A stretch of DNA of 6,623 nucleotides from an uncultured Oscillospiraceae bacterium (GCA_900549945.1 URQJ01000101.1:1-6623); one strand, 5' to 3'. Shown: positions 1-6,136, counted from the stretch's first letter. Notes: generated from the letters alone by a model not told the origin. Numbers and translations are program-made.

Positions 1-432
1 GACGCGCGCGTTATTTCCGACGCGGAACGGGCCGAGCACCTTGGCGCCCGCGCCGACGAGCACATTGTCGCCGAGCGTCGGATGGCGCTTGCCGTGGTCC
101 TTGCCGGTGCCGCCGAGCGTAACGCCCTGATACAGCGTGCAGTTATCGCCGATCACGGTCGTTTCGCCGATTACGACGCCCATGCCGTGGTCGATGAACA
201 GATTTTTCCCGATTGTCGCCCCGGGATGGATCTCAATGCCCGTGCGCCGGCGGGCGCGCTGGGAGATCATGCGGGCAATAAACTTCATATCGCGGCGGTA
301 AAACCAGTTCGCCCTGCGGTAGGCGCGCACCGCCTTAAAGCCGGCATAGAGGAAATACACCTCTGCCCGGCTGCGCGCGGCGGGGTCGCGCTCCATCACG
401 GCGTCCAGCTCCGCTTTCAGCTTCGAAAACAA
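1..432 (-). CDS. cysE: Serine O-acetyltransferase, 5' part (runs off left edge)
   Basis: Acetylates L-serine with acetyl-CoA to give O-acetylserine, the committed step of cysteine synthesis in the cytoplasm. The visible 144 codons hold the helical N-terminal part (about 1-65, with the family-like ERDPAAR at 14-20) and then left-handed beta-helix hexapeptide repeats from about 66. Signature stretches are HPGATIG (69-75), [11 protein letters not shown] (81-91), [14 protein letters not shown] (105-118) and GAGAKVLG (127-134). H82 and H117 match the family's catalytic and substrate-binding histidines. The start is a TTG at 432-430: AAGGAG lies 8 nt upstream at 446-441, and MFSKLK fits the short N-terminus usual in Bacillota. 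The nearby ATG at 440 is in another frame and stops after seven codons. Roughly the last third of the protein is outside the window. The gene sits directly behind a cysteine T-box, which supports the call independently. Confidence 0.96.
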   Translation of the reverse strand, partial: MFSKLKAELDAVMERDPAARSRAEVYFLYAGFKAVRAYRRANWFYRRDMKFIARMISQRARRRTGIEIHPGATIGKNLFIDHGMGVVIGETTVIGDNCTLYQGVTLGGTGKDHGKRHPTLGDNVLVGAGAKVLGPFRVGNNARV

Positions 433-705
433 ACGATCATCTCCTTAAAAGCAAAAAGCCCCGAACGCACAAAGGCGCTCGGGGGCGAAAATACGCATAT
501 GCGCATCAAATCCGCGGTTCCACTCCGGTTTATCACTTGAAACGGCTTAACGTGCCGACGCCGTACGCGGCTCACCTAGGGCTCACCGCATCCGCTCGCG
601 AATGCACTTCGCCCGGCGCCTCCCTGCGGCAGCTTTCAGCCGGCGGCCGCCGCTCTCTTTCGGTCGCATTCCGGGTTACTCGTTCGGTCACAGCGTTTTT
701 CTATA
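433..705 (-). ncRNA. Cysteine-specific T-box riboswitch leader of cysE
   Basis: This RNA leader reads the charging state of tRNA-Cys and controls read-through into cysE. The T-box element AGTGGAACCGCGG lies at 524-512 and includes the TGGAACC bulge that pairs with the tRNA acceptor end. Stem I can be drawn by hand. CGCT (695-692) pairs with AGCG (596-593) and CGAA (686-683) with TTCG (602-599), with TGA and GA between them as in a kink-turn. CCCGG (675-671) pairs with CCGGG (616-612). Between the last two helices is the specifier loop, with GAGTA (681-677) opposite GAA (610-608), the usual loop-E pattern. The triplet just before the closing A603 is TGC (606-604), a cysteine codon. The distal AGAGAGC box is at 658-652. 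A terminator follows at 486-453. The 5' end is inferred from the promoter. The leader fills nearly all of the 420-base gap between the two genes. Confidence 0.93.
453..486 (-). terminator. Regulated terminator of the cysE T-box leader
   Basis: On the minus strand, GCCCCCGAGCGC and GCGTTCGGGGC form a stem of about ten pairs with one G-T pair and one bulged C. The loop is about six bases, and TTTTTGCTTTT follows. It lies between the T-box element and the cysE ribosome binding site. This is where the alternative fold should form when tRNA-Cys is fully charged. In the antiterminator, bases 5' of the bulge would pair with part of the C-rich 5' arm of this hairpin, with a mismatch on my hand alignment. 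Confidence 0.9.
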
Positions 706-711
706 TGCCTT

Positions 712-740
712 ATTCTAACACAGCCGTCCGCAAAACGCAA
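712..740 (-). promoter_or_regulatory. Sigma-A promoter of the T-box/cysE transcript
   Basis: A -35 TTGCGT (740-735) and a -10 TAGAAT (717-712) are separated by exactly 17 bases. The predicted start is near 704-706, about ten bases before the first Stem I base pairs at 695. This is where a T-box transcript should begin. Confidence 0.75.
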
Positions 741-802
741 GCGATCCGCCTGCAATATTTTATGCGGCGGCGCGGAACGCGTGACTGCAAAAGGGCTTGC
801 GC

Positions 803-832
803 AAAAAAGCGCCGGGCACAGTCTCCCGGCGC
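803..832 (-). terminator. Intrinsic terminator after the lipoprotein gene
   Basis: A perfect 8-bp stem GCGCCGGG/CCCGGCGC (832-825 with 816-809) has an 8-base loop and runs into six T on the minus strand (808-803). It starts 20 bases past the stop codon at 853 and insulates the cysE promoter from upstream transcription. A shifted stem (AAGCGCCGG with CCGGCGCTT, 807-840) could also give weak plus-strand termination. Confidence 0.85.
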
Positions 833-852
833 CGGCGCTTTTCCGTCATTTT

Positions 853-1479
853 TTACGGTATGCTTTTTTCCACCGGGCGCTTATAGCTCAGCGCCACAAC
901 ATACGTGGAATTGTCAAATGTCGTCAACGTAATTTCCAAAACACAGCTTTCCGAAACCGCAAACGCATCCGCGGCATTGTGCGGCTCATCCGGTGCCTGC
1001 GCCCACTTTTCATACAGCGCCGCCGCTTCGTAATCCGCAAGCAGCGGTGTATCCTCGGAGACCAGATACCGCTCCCGCAAAATCGAATCCCCGTACGCCT
1101 TCCCGCTCTCCGCCGCACGCTTTTTCGCGAAGTCGAGCGCGTCGGAAAGCGCCTGCTCCCCGCCGGAAAAGGCGAACTGATATTCGAACTGGAGCAGCTC
1201 ATTTTCAACAAAGTAGAGGTCTGTGCGATCCGCCGTGCGCCCGTAAAGCTCGACTGCGTCGATCAGCCGGTAATTGTCCGGCTGCCCGAGAATCAGCTCT
1301 GCATCCGTGTCGAAATTCACGCCGAACGCTTCTGAAAACGTCTGCTGATCTTTTTGAAATGCCTTTTCCAGCACATTTTCCGGCGTCATCGGTGTCCCGT
1401 CATTCGCGGATGCGCAACCGGTGAGCGCCAACGCCCCGCATAAGACACATACAAAAAGCAGTGCGGCCGATCGCTTCAT
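853..1479 (-). CDS. Small predicted lipoprotein, function unknown
   Basis: A 208-residue protein with a classic lipoprotein signal: MKR, a hydrophobic stretch to about residue 19, then the lipobox LTGC with the acylated cysteine at position 22. The mature part (about 187 residues) is soluble and mixed in composition. It would sit on the outer face of the cytoplasmic membrane. I do not recognise the family. C-terminal strands such as VLEITLTTF and TYVVALSY suggest a beta-rich end, and the middle is alanine- and glutamate-rich and probably helical. The ATG at 1479 is chosen because AAAGGAG (1496-1490) precedes it and the signal peptide begins there. The upstream gene ends 41 bases before, with no terminator between, so one transcript is likely. 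G+C content is high, as in the rest of the window but unlike the upstream gene. A terminator follows at 832-803. Confidence 0.8.
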   Translation of the reverse strand: MKRSAALLFVCVLCGALALTGCASANDGTPMTPENVLEKAFQKDQQTFSEAFGVNFDTDAELILGQPDNYRLIDAVELYGRTADRTDLYFVENELLQFEYQFAFSGGEQALSDALDFAKKRAAESGKAYGDSILRERYLVSEDTPLLADYEAAALYEKWAQAPDEPHNAADAFAVSESCVLEITLTTFDNSTYVVALSYKRPVEKSIP

Positions 1480-1520
1480 AAATCCTTCACTCCTTTAGTT
1501 GATACCTATCGTGAAAAACC

Positions 1521-2310
1521 TCAGTCAAAAATAATTACATTCCTATTGGTCAAATCCCATCGGCCATTTACTGTAGCTTCCATGACAAGGAAGATACCCG
1601 AACCATATCCTCCGCGCGCTATTCTATAATCACTCGGGATACCACCAGTCGCAGAGTAAGTGACATTTGCGTTAGGATTATTTACAAGCTTATAAATGTT
1701 ATAAGGATAATCTGCTTCTATGAAATTTCCGCTTGAATCATACAAAAGTCCCACCGTCTGCAAGGCCATATTAATTGAAGAAACCGGAACATATCCTCCA
1801 TTGTATGTATAGTGAAAAGCTAATCCCTGTGGATTCATAAGAACTAAATCAACAAAAGGATATGTACCTGTATAATCCAGAGAATACTGTCCGGTTGCAG
1901 AAATTGTGATCGTTTCATCACCAGGTTTCCAAGTAAATGTCTGCATTGCACGTGCATTCGGATTGATTTCAATGGGGGCATCAACCCTATTTCCTTCATC
2001 ATCGTATCCCCAAAGGAAATATTCAGTGATTTCATCCTCATTTTCTTTCAAAACTTGTAAAGTTGTTTGTGTCCCCACAGAATCATGGGCTGAAACTGCA
2101 ATAAGACGATCACCGGCCTGCGTCTGAATCCCGTTCTTAGAAAGATACGCTTTTAAACCACTATCCGCATAAGCTGCATCCATCGATGCAAGTATTGTAT
2201 GATCTGTTTCCGAGCCTTGATAAGTCTCAACTTCTTGGGCCGATACAGCAACACTAAAAGAAACCATTAACATTGTCATTGTCAAAACTAAAGAGAATAA
2301 CTTTTTTCAT
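1521..2310 (-). CDS. Secreted protein of unknown family, frame broken at codons 2-4
   Basis: The open frame runs from TTG 2285 to the stop at 1521 (254 codons), but the expected start is ATG 2310, with AAAGGAG at 2325-2319 and an 8-base spacer. From that ATG the frame reads MKKVILFSFDN and stops at 2254. Removing one of the six A at 2307-2302 joins the ATG to the long frame and gives 262 residues beginning MKKLFSLVLTMTMLMVSF, with a likely signal peptidase cut after VSA at residue 24. The long frame's own upstream stop is the TGA overlapping this ATG. The mature part has no cysteine and looks beta-rich, with many Gly, Tyr and Asn in the C-terminal half (GGYVPVSS, ARGGYGSGIF), as in extracellular beta-sandwich domains, but I cannot name the family. 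Base composition is clearly more A+T-rich than the neighbours, which suggests acquisition. The cause may be a sequencing error, a recent mutation, or slippage at the A-run. Confidence 0.7.
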
Positions 2311-2379
2311 ACTTAAAGCTCCTTTGCGATTTTTTACATCAAACGCCACTAAATCCACATGGTATCTTTCTTTCTGCAT
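2254..2379 (-). CDS. Possible 41-codon leader ORF overlapping the secreted-protein start
   Basis: ATG 2379 follows GGTGGTGAT-type sequence (AAAGTGGTGAT), which complements the 16S rRNA 3' end, at suitable spacing. The frame starts MQKERYHVDLVAFD, runs through the ATG at 2310 in the same frame, and ends at TAG 2256-2254 inside the signal-peptide region of the next gene. It could be a translated leader, or an N-terminal extension of the secreted protein in a strain whose A-run is intact. It could also be chance, because only 126 bases are involved. No family is recognised. Confidence 0.3.
   Translation of the reverse strand: MQKERYHVDLVAFDVKNRKGALSMKKVILFSFDNDNVNGFF
2319..2325 (-). promoter_or_regulatory. 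Ribosome binding site that fixes the true start at 2310
   Basis: AAAGGAG lies 8 bases before ATG 2310, ideal spacing. No such site precedes TTG 2285 or the ATGs at 2279, 2273 and 2267, which are the only starts in the long open frame. This is why the frame break is read as a real discontinuity rather than a wrong start. Confidence 0.75.
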
Positions 2380-2434
2380 CGGTATCACCACTTTCCATAA
2401 AATCACTTTTTGCTTGGCACTTTTAATAATTTAG

Positions 2435-2462
2435 TTATTACATATTCCCTCATAAAAGTCAA
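2435..2462 (-). promoter_or_regulatory. Sigma-A promoter for the secreted-protein/lipoprotein unit
   Basis: A -35 TTGACT (2462-2457) is followed after 16 bases by TAATAA (2440-2435), in a very A+T-rich setting. Shifting the -10 by one base gives AATAAC with 17-base spacing and a preceding TG. The leader before ATG 2310 would be about 120 nt. The site lies just downstream of the terminator at 2553-2521, as expected for a new transcription unit. Confidence 0.6.
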
Positions 2463-2520
2463 TATATTATGGATATATTTTAGAAATTTTTTTCAATTTA
2501 TTGAACAGAATCTTATTCAA

Positions 2521-2553
2521 AGAAAAAGACCGCACAGGCTATCCTGTGCGGTC
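2521..2553 (-). terminator. Intrinsic terminator of the PRPP synthetase gene
   Basis: A perfect 11-bp stem GACCGCACAGG/CCTGTGCGGTC (2553-2543 with 2538-2528) has a 4-base loop and is followed on the minus strand by TTTTTCTTT. It begins 16 bases after the stop codon at 2570. An A-run on the other side (AAA before the stem on the minus strand) is too short to make it convincingly bidirectional. Confidence 0.93.
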
Positions 2554-2569
2554 TTTAAATTCAAGAATT

Positions 2570-3748
2570 TTACAGCGAAAGCTGCTCGTCGATGTACTTG
2601 GCGCGGTCGAGCGCGCGCTTTTGAAGCAGCGTCTCGATCTTGCTGTGCGGGTCGATCAGCGAGCTGATCGACACATCGTGGTTCAAGGCGGAAATGAAAT
2701 ACGCGATATACTTCGAAACATCGACCTCGTGGAACCATGGGCGGTTGCGCAGCTCCGGGTTCAGATAGGTCAGGTTGCTGCCGAAGATGCCGTCGATCAG
2801 GCCCTGCTCGTACGCCTTGTCGAACTTCTCGAGACCGTTCGTGAAGATGGCGTACGTCGCATAGGCGAAGAAGCGGTTCGCGCGGCGATCCTTGACGTTC
2901 TCCGCGATGTCGAGCACGGAATCGCCAGAGGAAATGATGTCGTCCGCGACGAAAACGTCCTTGCCCTCGACGGACGCGCCGAGATACTCGTGCGCGACGA
3001 TCGGGTTGCGGCCGTCCACGATGCGGGAATAATCGCGGCGCTTGTAGAACATGCCGAGCTCCACGCCAAGCACGGAGGCATAATACATGTTGCGGTTCAG
3101 CGCGCCCTCATCCGGGCTGACGATCATGAAATCATTCTTGTCGGTCGAGAGATCCGGGAAATCCTTGAAGAGCTTTTTCAGCACCTGATATGTCGGCATC
3201 AGGTTGTCAAAGCCCATGACCGGCACGGCGTTCTGCACGCGCGGGTCGTGCGCGTCAAAGGTGAGCAGATTCGAAACGCCCATCTGCTGCAGCTCCTGCA
3301 GCATGTACGCGCAGTCGAGCGACTCGCGGTAGCTGCGGCGGTGCTGGCGGCCGCCGTACAGCAGCGGCATGACGACGTTCACGCGGTGCGCTTTACCGCT
3401 CGCCGCCTGAATCAGGCGCTTTAAATCCTGATAATGGTCGTCCGGCGACATACGGTTTTCCTTGCCGAAATAATTGTACGTGAGGCTGTAATTGCCCACA
3501 TCCACGAGGAAGAACAGATCGTATCCGCGCACGGTGGACTTGATCATGCCCTTGCCGTCTCCGGAGGAAAAGCGGGGGCAGCTGTTCTCGATGAGGAAGG
3601 TATCGTAGTTCATACCGGCGCGCTTTGCCCAGCGGACCAGATGCGCCTCAATCTTCTCGGAAAGCTCTTGTGCACCCGCAAGCGATACGATGCCGAGCGG
3701 GGCCACCCGATTCTCAGCACTGAAAAACGTCTGTGATTCCATTACCAT
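2570..3748 (-). CDS. prs: Ribose-phosphate pyrophosphokinase, long divergent form
   Basis: Makes PRPP from ribose 5-phosphate and ATP for nucleotide, histidine, tryptophan and NAD synthesis. The 392 residues follow the PRPP synthetase plan in order. RFSSGD (59-64) corresponds to RFSDGE of standard enzymes. DDHYQDLKRLI (103-113) precedes the ATP-binding flexible loop YGGRQHRRSYRES (131-143), and FDAHDPRVQ (164-172) follows. SPDEGALNR is at 211-219, with K236-R237-R238 at the catalytic KRR. The PRPP loop is VFVADDIISSGDS (265-277). Standard bacterial enzymes have about 315 residues. The extra length lies mainly in a segment around 82-102, in the middle, and in the C-terminal tail. ATG 3748 is preceded by AAGGAG with a 7-base gap; a second ATG two codons on is possible. 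Motifs differ from the strict consensus (GRQHRRS for RQDRKAR, SSGDS for DTAGT), so it may be a paralogue with altered regulation. I cannot see from the window whether a standard prs also exists. Confidence 0.87.
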   Translation of the reverse strand: MVMESQTFFSAENRVAPLGIVSLAGAQELSEKIEAHLVRWAKRAGMNYDTFLIENSCPRFSSGDGKGMIKSTVRGYDLFFLVDVGNYSLTYNYFGKENRMSPDDHYQDLKRLIQAASGKAHRVNVVMPLLYGGRQHRRSYRESLDCAYMLQELQQMGVSNLLTFDAHDPRVQNAVPVMGFDNLMPTYQVLKKLFKDFPDLSTDKNDFMIVSPDEGALNRNMYYASVLGVELGMFYKRRDYSRIVDGRNPIVAHEYLGASVEGKDVFVADDIISSGDSVLDIAENVKDRRANRFFAYATYAIFTNGLEKFDKAYEQGLIDGIFGSNLTYLNPELRNRPWFHEVDVSKYIAYFISALNHDVSISSLIDPHSKIETLLQKRALDRAKYIDEQLSL

Positions 3749-3815
3749 TTGATAACTCCTTCAAACTGCATTTTTCGTTGTAGCCGCGCAAAAGCTGTCG
3801 GCATTTGTCAGTTAA

Positions 3816-3824
3816 AATATAACA
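3816..3824 (-). promoter_or_regulatory. Extended -10 promoter for the PRPP synthetase gene
   Basis: TGTTATATT (3824-3816) fits the extended -10 pattern TGnTATAAT with one mismatch. No good -35 is present 17 bases upstream (TAGCAA), as is typical for extended -10 promoters. It lies in the 114-base gap after the beta-galactosidase gene. I see no convincing terminator in that gap, so some read-through from upstream is likely. Confidence 0.5.
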
Positions 3825-3862
3825 CAAACTACCGGATATTGCTACAGGAAACCTCCACTTTA

Positions 3863-5929
3863 TTAAATTTTTGTTAATTTGGATAACACAGCTACACCGA
3901 ACGGGGCCAGTTTAATGGAATTTACCCTTTCACCTGTACCGTACAACTCATAGCCGCCGGGCAGCTCCACCGTTTCCTCCGCGTTGTTGTAGTTTTCCAC
4001 GAACACGACGGCGCCGTTCTCGCCGATTCTCTCGTGCGCCGTGACGCCCGCAGGCAGCGCGGTGTCGATCGCCCGCGCGATGCCGAGCGCCGAAATCAGC
4101 CCGCCGTAGAGATCCGCAAGGAGGTCCGTACCGGTGCGCGCCGCGATATAGTACGCCGCGCCGCTGCCAAAGCGGTTTTTCGTCACCGCCGGCTCGCCCG
4201 CGTAAAAGTCCTTTTCATACGTGCCGAGCACCTCTGCCGTGATCGGGTGGATGCGCGCGCACAGCTCGAACGCATCGTAGCTGCGGCCGTCCATGGCGAC
4301 GCTGTTTTTCACACCGTCGGGCAGGCTGTCAATCTCCTCGTTCCACACGCCGAACACATCCATCATGCCGCCGGGCACGCCGCCGAGCCGGCACAGGTCG
4401 CTTTCATCGACGATGCCGCTCCAGTACGTCGTGACGAGTGTGCCGCCGTTTTCCACAAACGCGCGCATCTTCTGTTCAAAACCGGCGCGGTACATGTAGA
4501 GCATCGGGGCGACCACGAGCTTGTAGCCCGAGATGTCGCCGTCCATATCGACGATATCGACCTGCACGCCCGCATCCCAGAACGGGCGGTAGTGCTTCAG
4601 CAGCGTCTCCACATACTTTTCGTCCTTGTCCTTGTTGCGGGGGCCGGCCGCAGCGTCGAGCGCCCAGCGGTTTTCCACGTCGTACACGATGGCAACCTGC
4701 GGCTTTACCGCGGTGCCGTACACATCGCCGCGCGCGTTCATCTCCCGAAGCGCCGCGCCCACCTGCTGCACGTCCTTAAAAACGCGCGTGTTCTCGGTTC
4801 TGACAAAATCATACGGGCCGCTGTTGCCGACATGGTCGACGACCGCGCCGTGGAATTTCTCGCAGGAACCGCGGCTCTTGCGGAACTGGAAATACTGCAC
4901 GGAGTTCGAGCCGTGCGCGACGGCCTGCATCGACGAGAGCAGGTGCATGCCGGGGCGCTTGAGCATCGAGACGGGCGTCCAGTTCGTCATGCTCGGCGTG
5001 CTCTCCATCAAAAGGAAGTTTTCGTGCTTTACGGAGCGCATCACGTCGTGCGCCATCGCGGAGGAAACGGCGATCTCCGTGTTGTCCGTCGTGTGCCACT
5101 GGGGGTAGTTGTCCCACGAAACGACGTCGAGCGCCGGGCCGAACTTAAAGTAGTCGAGTCCGTCGTAAAAGCCCATAAGGTTCGCCGTCACCGGAATTTC
5201 CGGGTTCACGGATTTCACGGCGTCGCGCTCCATCGACATGAAATCGACGGTCTGATGCGTCACAAAGCGCTTCCAGTCGAGCACGAGGCCGTGCACGTTC
5301 ATCTCGCCGTGCGGCGCCGGGGCGTTGATCTGCGACCAATCGGTGTAGGTGTGGCTCCAGAAATCGGTCCACCACGCGTGGTTGAGGCTGTCGAGCGTCT
5401 TATACTTCGCCTTGAGCCAATCGCGGAACGCCGCCTGACACAGCGGGCAGTAGCATTCGCCGCCGTATTCGTTCGAGAGGTGCCACAGGATAACGCCCGG
5501 GTGGTTCGCAAACCGCTCCGCGAGGCGGCGGTCCATCTCGCGCACCTTTTCGCGGTAGATGGGCGAGGTGTAGCAGTGGTTGTGCCGCGCGCCGGAGAGC
5601 TCGCGCAGGCCGCTCGGCTGCACGCGGCGGATCTCCTCATACTTCTCGCTCATCCAGAGCGGCTTTGCGCCGGAAGGCGTCGCGAGCACGGTGTAAATGC
5701 CGTTTTCATAGAGGTTGTCGATGATCTCCGCAAGCCAGTCGAATTCGTAGACGCCCTCCTGCGGCTCGAGGTGCGCCCACGAAAAGATGCCGACGGAAAC
5801 GCAGTTGATTTCCGCCTTTTTCATCAGCTCGATGTCTGTTTTCAGAACCTCGGGGTAGCGGAGCCACTGCTCCGGGTTATAATCGCCGCCGTGCAGCAGC
5901 TTCGGGAATTTCGGTGTTAACGGTTTCAT
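3863..5929 (-). CDS. GH42 beta-galactosidase, zinc-binding type
   Basis: Hydrolyses terminal beta-D-galactosyl bonds with retention, probably in the cytoplasm because there is no signal peptide. The 688 residues show the three-domain GH42 layout. A TIM barrel (about 10-390) begins GGDYNPEQW (14-22). The trimerisation domain (about 405-615) is marked by QVAIVYDVENRWAL (411-424), and a small C-terminal beta domain ends the protein. The acid/base is E154 in HLSNEYGG and the nucleophile E309 in LLMEST. C119, C159, C161 and C164 match the four zinc-ligand cysteines known from the Thermus A4 enzyme. The start ATG 5929 (MKPLTPKFPK) has GGGAGG upstream with a 9-base gap. An in-frame ATG at 6094 would add 55 low-complexity residues upstream of the promoter and is rejected. 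No transporter or regulator is visible beside it, so the natural substrate (lactose, galacto-oligosaccharide, plant galactan) cannot be decided here. Confidence 0.95.
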   Translation of the reverse strand: MKPLTPKFPKLLHGGDYNPEQWLRYPEVLKTDIELMKKAEINCVSVGIFSWAHLEPQEGVYEFDWLAEIIDNLYENGIYTVLATPSGAKPLWMSEKYEEIRRVQPSGLRELSGARHNHCYTSPIYREKVREMDRRLAERFANHPGVILWHLSNEYGGECYCPLCQAAFRDWLKAKYKTLDSLNHAWWTDFWSHTYTDWSQINAPAPHGEMNVHGLVLDWKRFVTHQTVDFMSMERDAVKSVNPEIPVTANLMGFYDGLDYFKFGPALDVVSWDNYPQWHTTDNTEIAVSSAMAHDVMRSVKHENFLLMESTPSMTNWTPVSMLKRPGMHLLSSMQAVAHGSNSVQYFQFRKSRGSCEKFHGAVVDHVGNSGPYDFVRTENTRVFKDVQQVGAALREMNARGDVYGTAVKPQVAIVYDVENRWALDAAAGPRNKDKDEKYVETLLKHYRPFWDAGVQVDIVDMDGDISGYKLVVAPMLYMYRAGFEQKMRAFVENGGTLVTTYWSGIVDESDLCRLGGVPGGMMDVFGVWNEEIDSLPDGVKNSVAMDGRSYDAFELCARIHPITAEVLGTYEKDFYAGEPAVTKNRFGSGAAYYIAARTGTDLLADLYGGLISALGIARAIDTALPAGVTAHERIGENGAVVFVENYNNAEETVELPGGYELYGTGERVNSIKLAPFGVAVLSKLTKI

Positions 5930-5962
5930 AGGGCAAGGCCTCCCAAAAGATTTTCTGCTTTC

Positions 5963-5991
5963 AGTATAGCCGCTGCCCGCGGAGAATGCAA
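5963..5991 (-). promoter_or_regulatory. Sigma-A promoter of the GH42 gene
   Basis: A -35 TTGCAT (5991-5986) and a -10 TATACT (5968-5963) have exactly 17 bases between them. The predicted start is near 5956, giving a leader of about 27 nt with GGGAGG close to the ATG. I looked for a palindromic operator overlapping the promoter and found none that is convincing. Confidence 0.75.
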
Positions 5992-6046
5992 GCGGAAAGT
6001 TTCGCGCCGGGTGGCCCGCTTTTCCGTGCCCGGCATGCGCCCGCAG

Positions 6047-6104
6047 GCGAGAGGCGGCCCGCCGGAGACATTCCGGCAGGCCGCTCGCTCGCATTTATTT
6101 TTTT
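6047..6104 (+). terminator. Strong hairpin with T-tract on the plus strand
   Basis: GCGGCCCGCCGGA (6054-6066) pairs with TCCGGCAGGCCGC (6072-6084) over 13 pairs with one G-T, around a 5-base loop. An outer helix GCGAG/CTCGC (6047-6051 with 6088-6092) extends it, and TTTATTTTTTT (6094-6104) follows on the plus strand. On the minus strand the same hairpin lies 45-90 bases after the stop of the upstream gene but is followed by C/G-rich sequence, so it is a poor intrinsic terminator in that direction. The hairpin may still protect the 3' end of that mRNA or aid Rho-type termination. Confidence 0.6.
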
Positions 6105-6136
6105 GTGCGGCTGCATTTCCTGCTCCGGCACGCGTT

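Noticed and set aside
491..506. Palindrome around CGCATATGCG as an operator
   Set aside because: It lies between the T-box element and the terminator, where a small hairpin inside the antiterminator region is expected. A separate protein binding site is not needed to explain it.
82..932. Plus-strand open frames across the cysE and T-box region
   Set aside because: They cover the reverse complement of cysE and of a structured RNA leader. They show no recognisable protein and no sensible ribosome binding site.
1499..1528. Possible separate promoter for the lipoprotein gene (TTGACT, 18 bases, TATCAA)
   Set aside because: Transcription would start near 1492, inside the AAAGGAG at 1496-1490, and so destroy the ribosome binding site.
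2501..3424. A 307-codon plus-strand open frame opposite prs
   Set aside because: Its composition is a shadow of the prs codons, and it begins inside the prs terminator hairpin region. The minus-strand frame has all PRPP synthetase motifs.
4034..5920. A 628-codon open frame on the plus strand, antisense to the GH42 gene
   Set aside because: Its protein is dominated by Arg, Ala, Val and His, with no recognisable domain. It mirrors the codon pattern of the G+C-rich GH42 gene, whose motifs are unmistakable.
5930..6094. A 55-residue N-terminal extension of the GH42 protein from ATG 6094
   Set aside because: It would have to be translated from DNA upstream of the promoter (5991-5963) and through the terminator-like hairpin. 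ATG 5929 has GGGAGG at good spacing and matches the family N-terminus.
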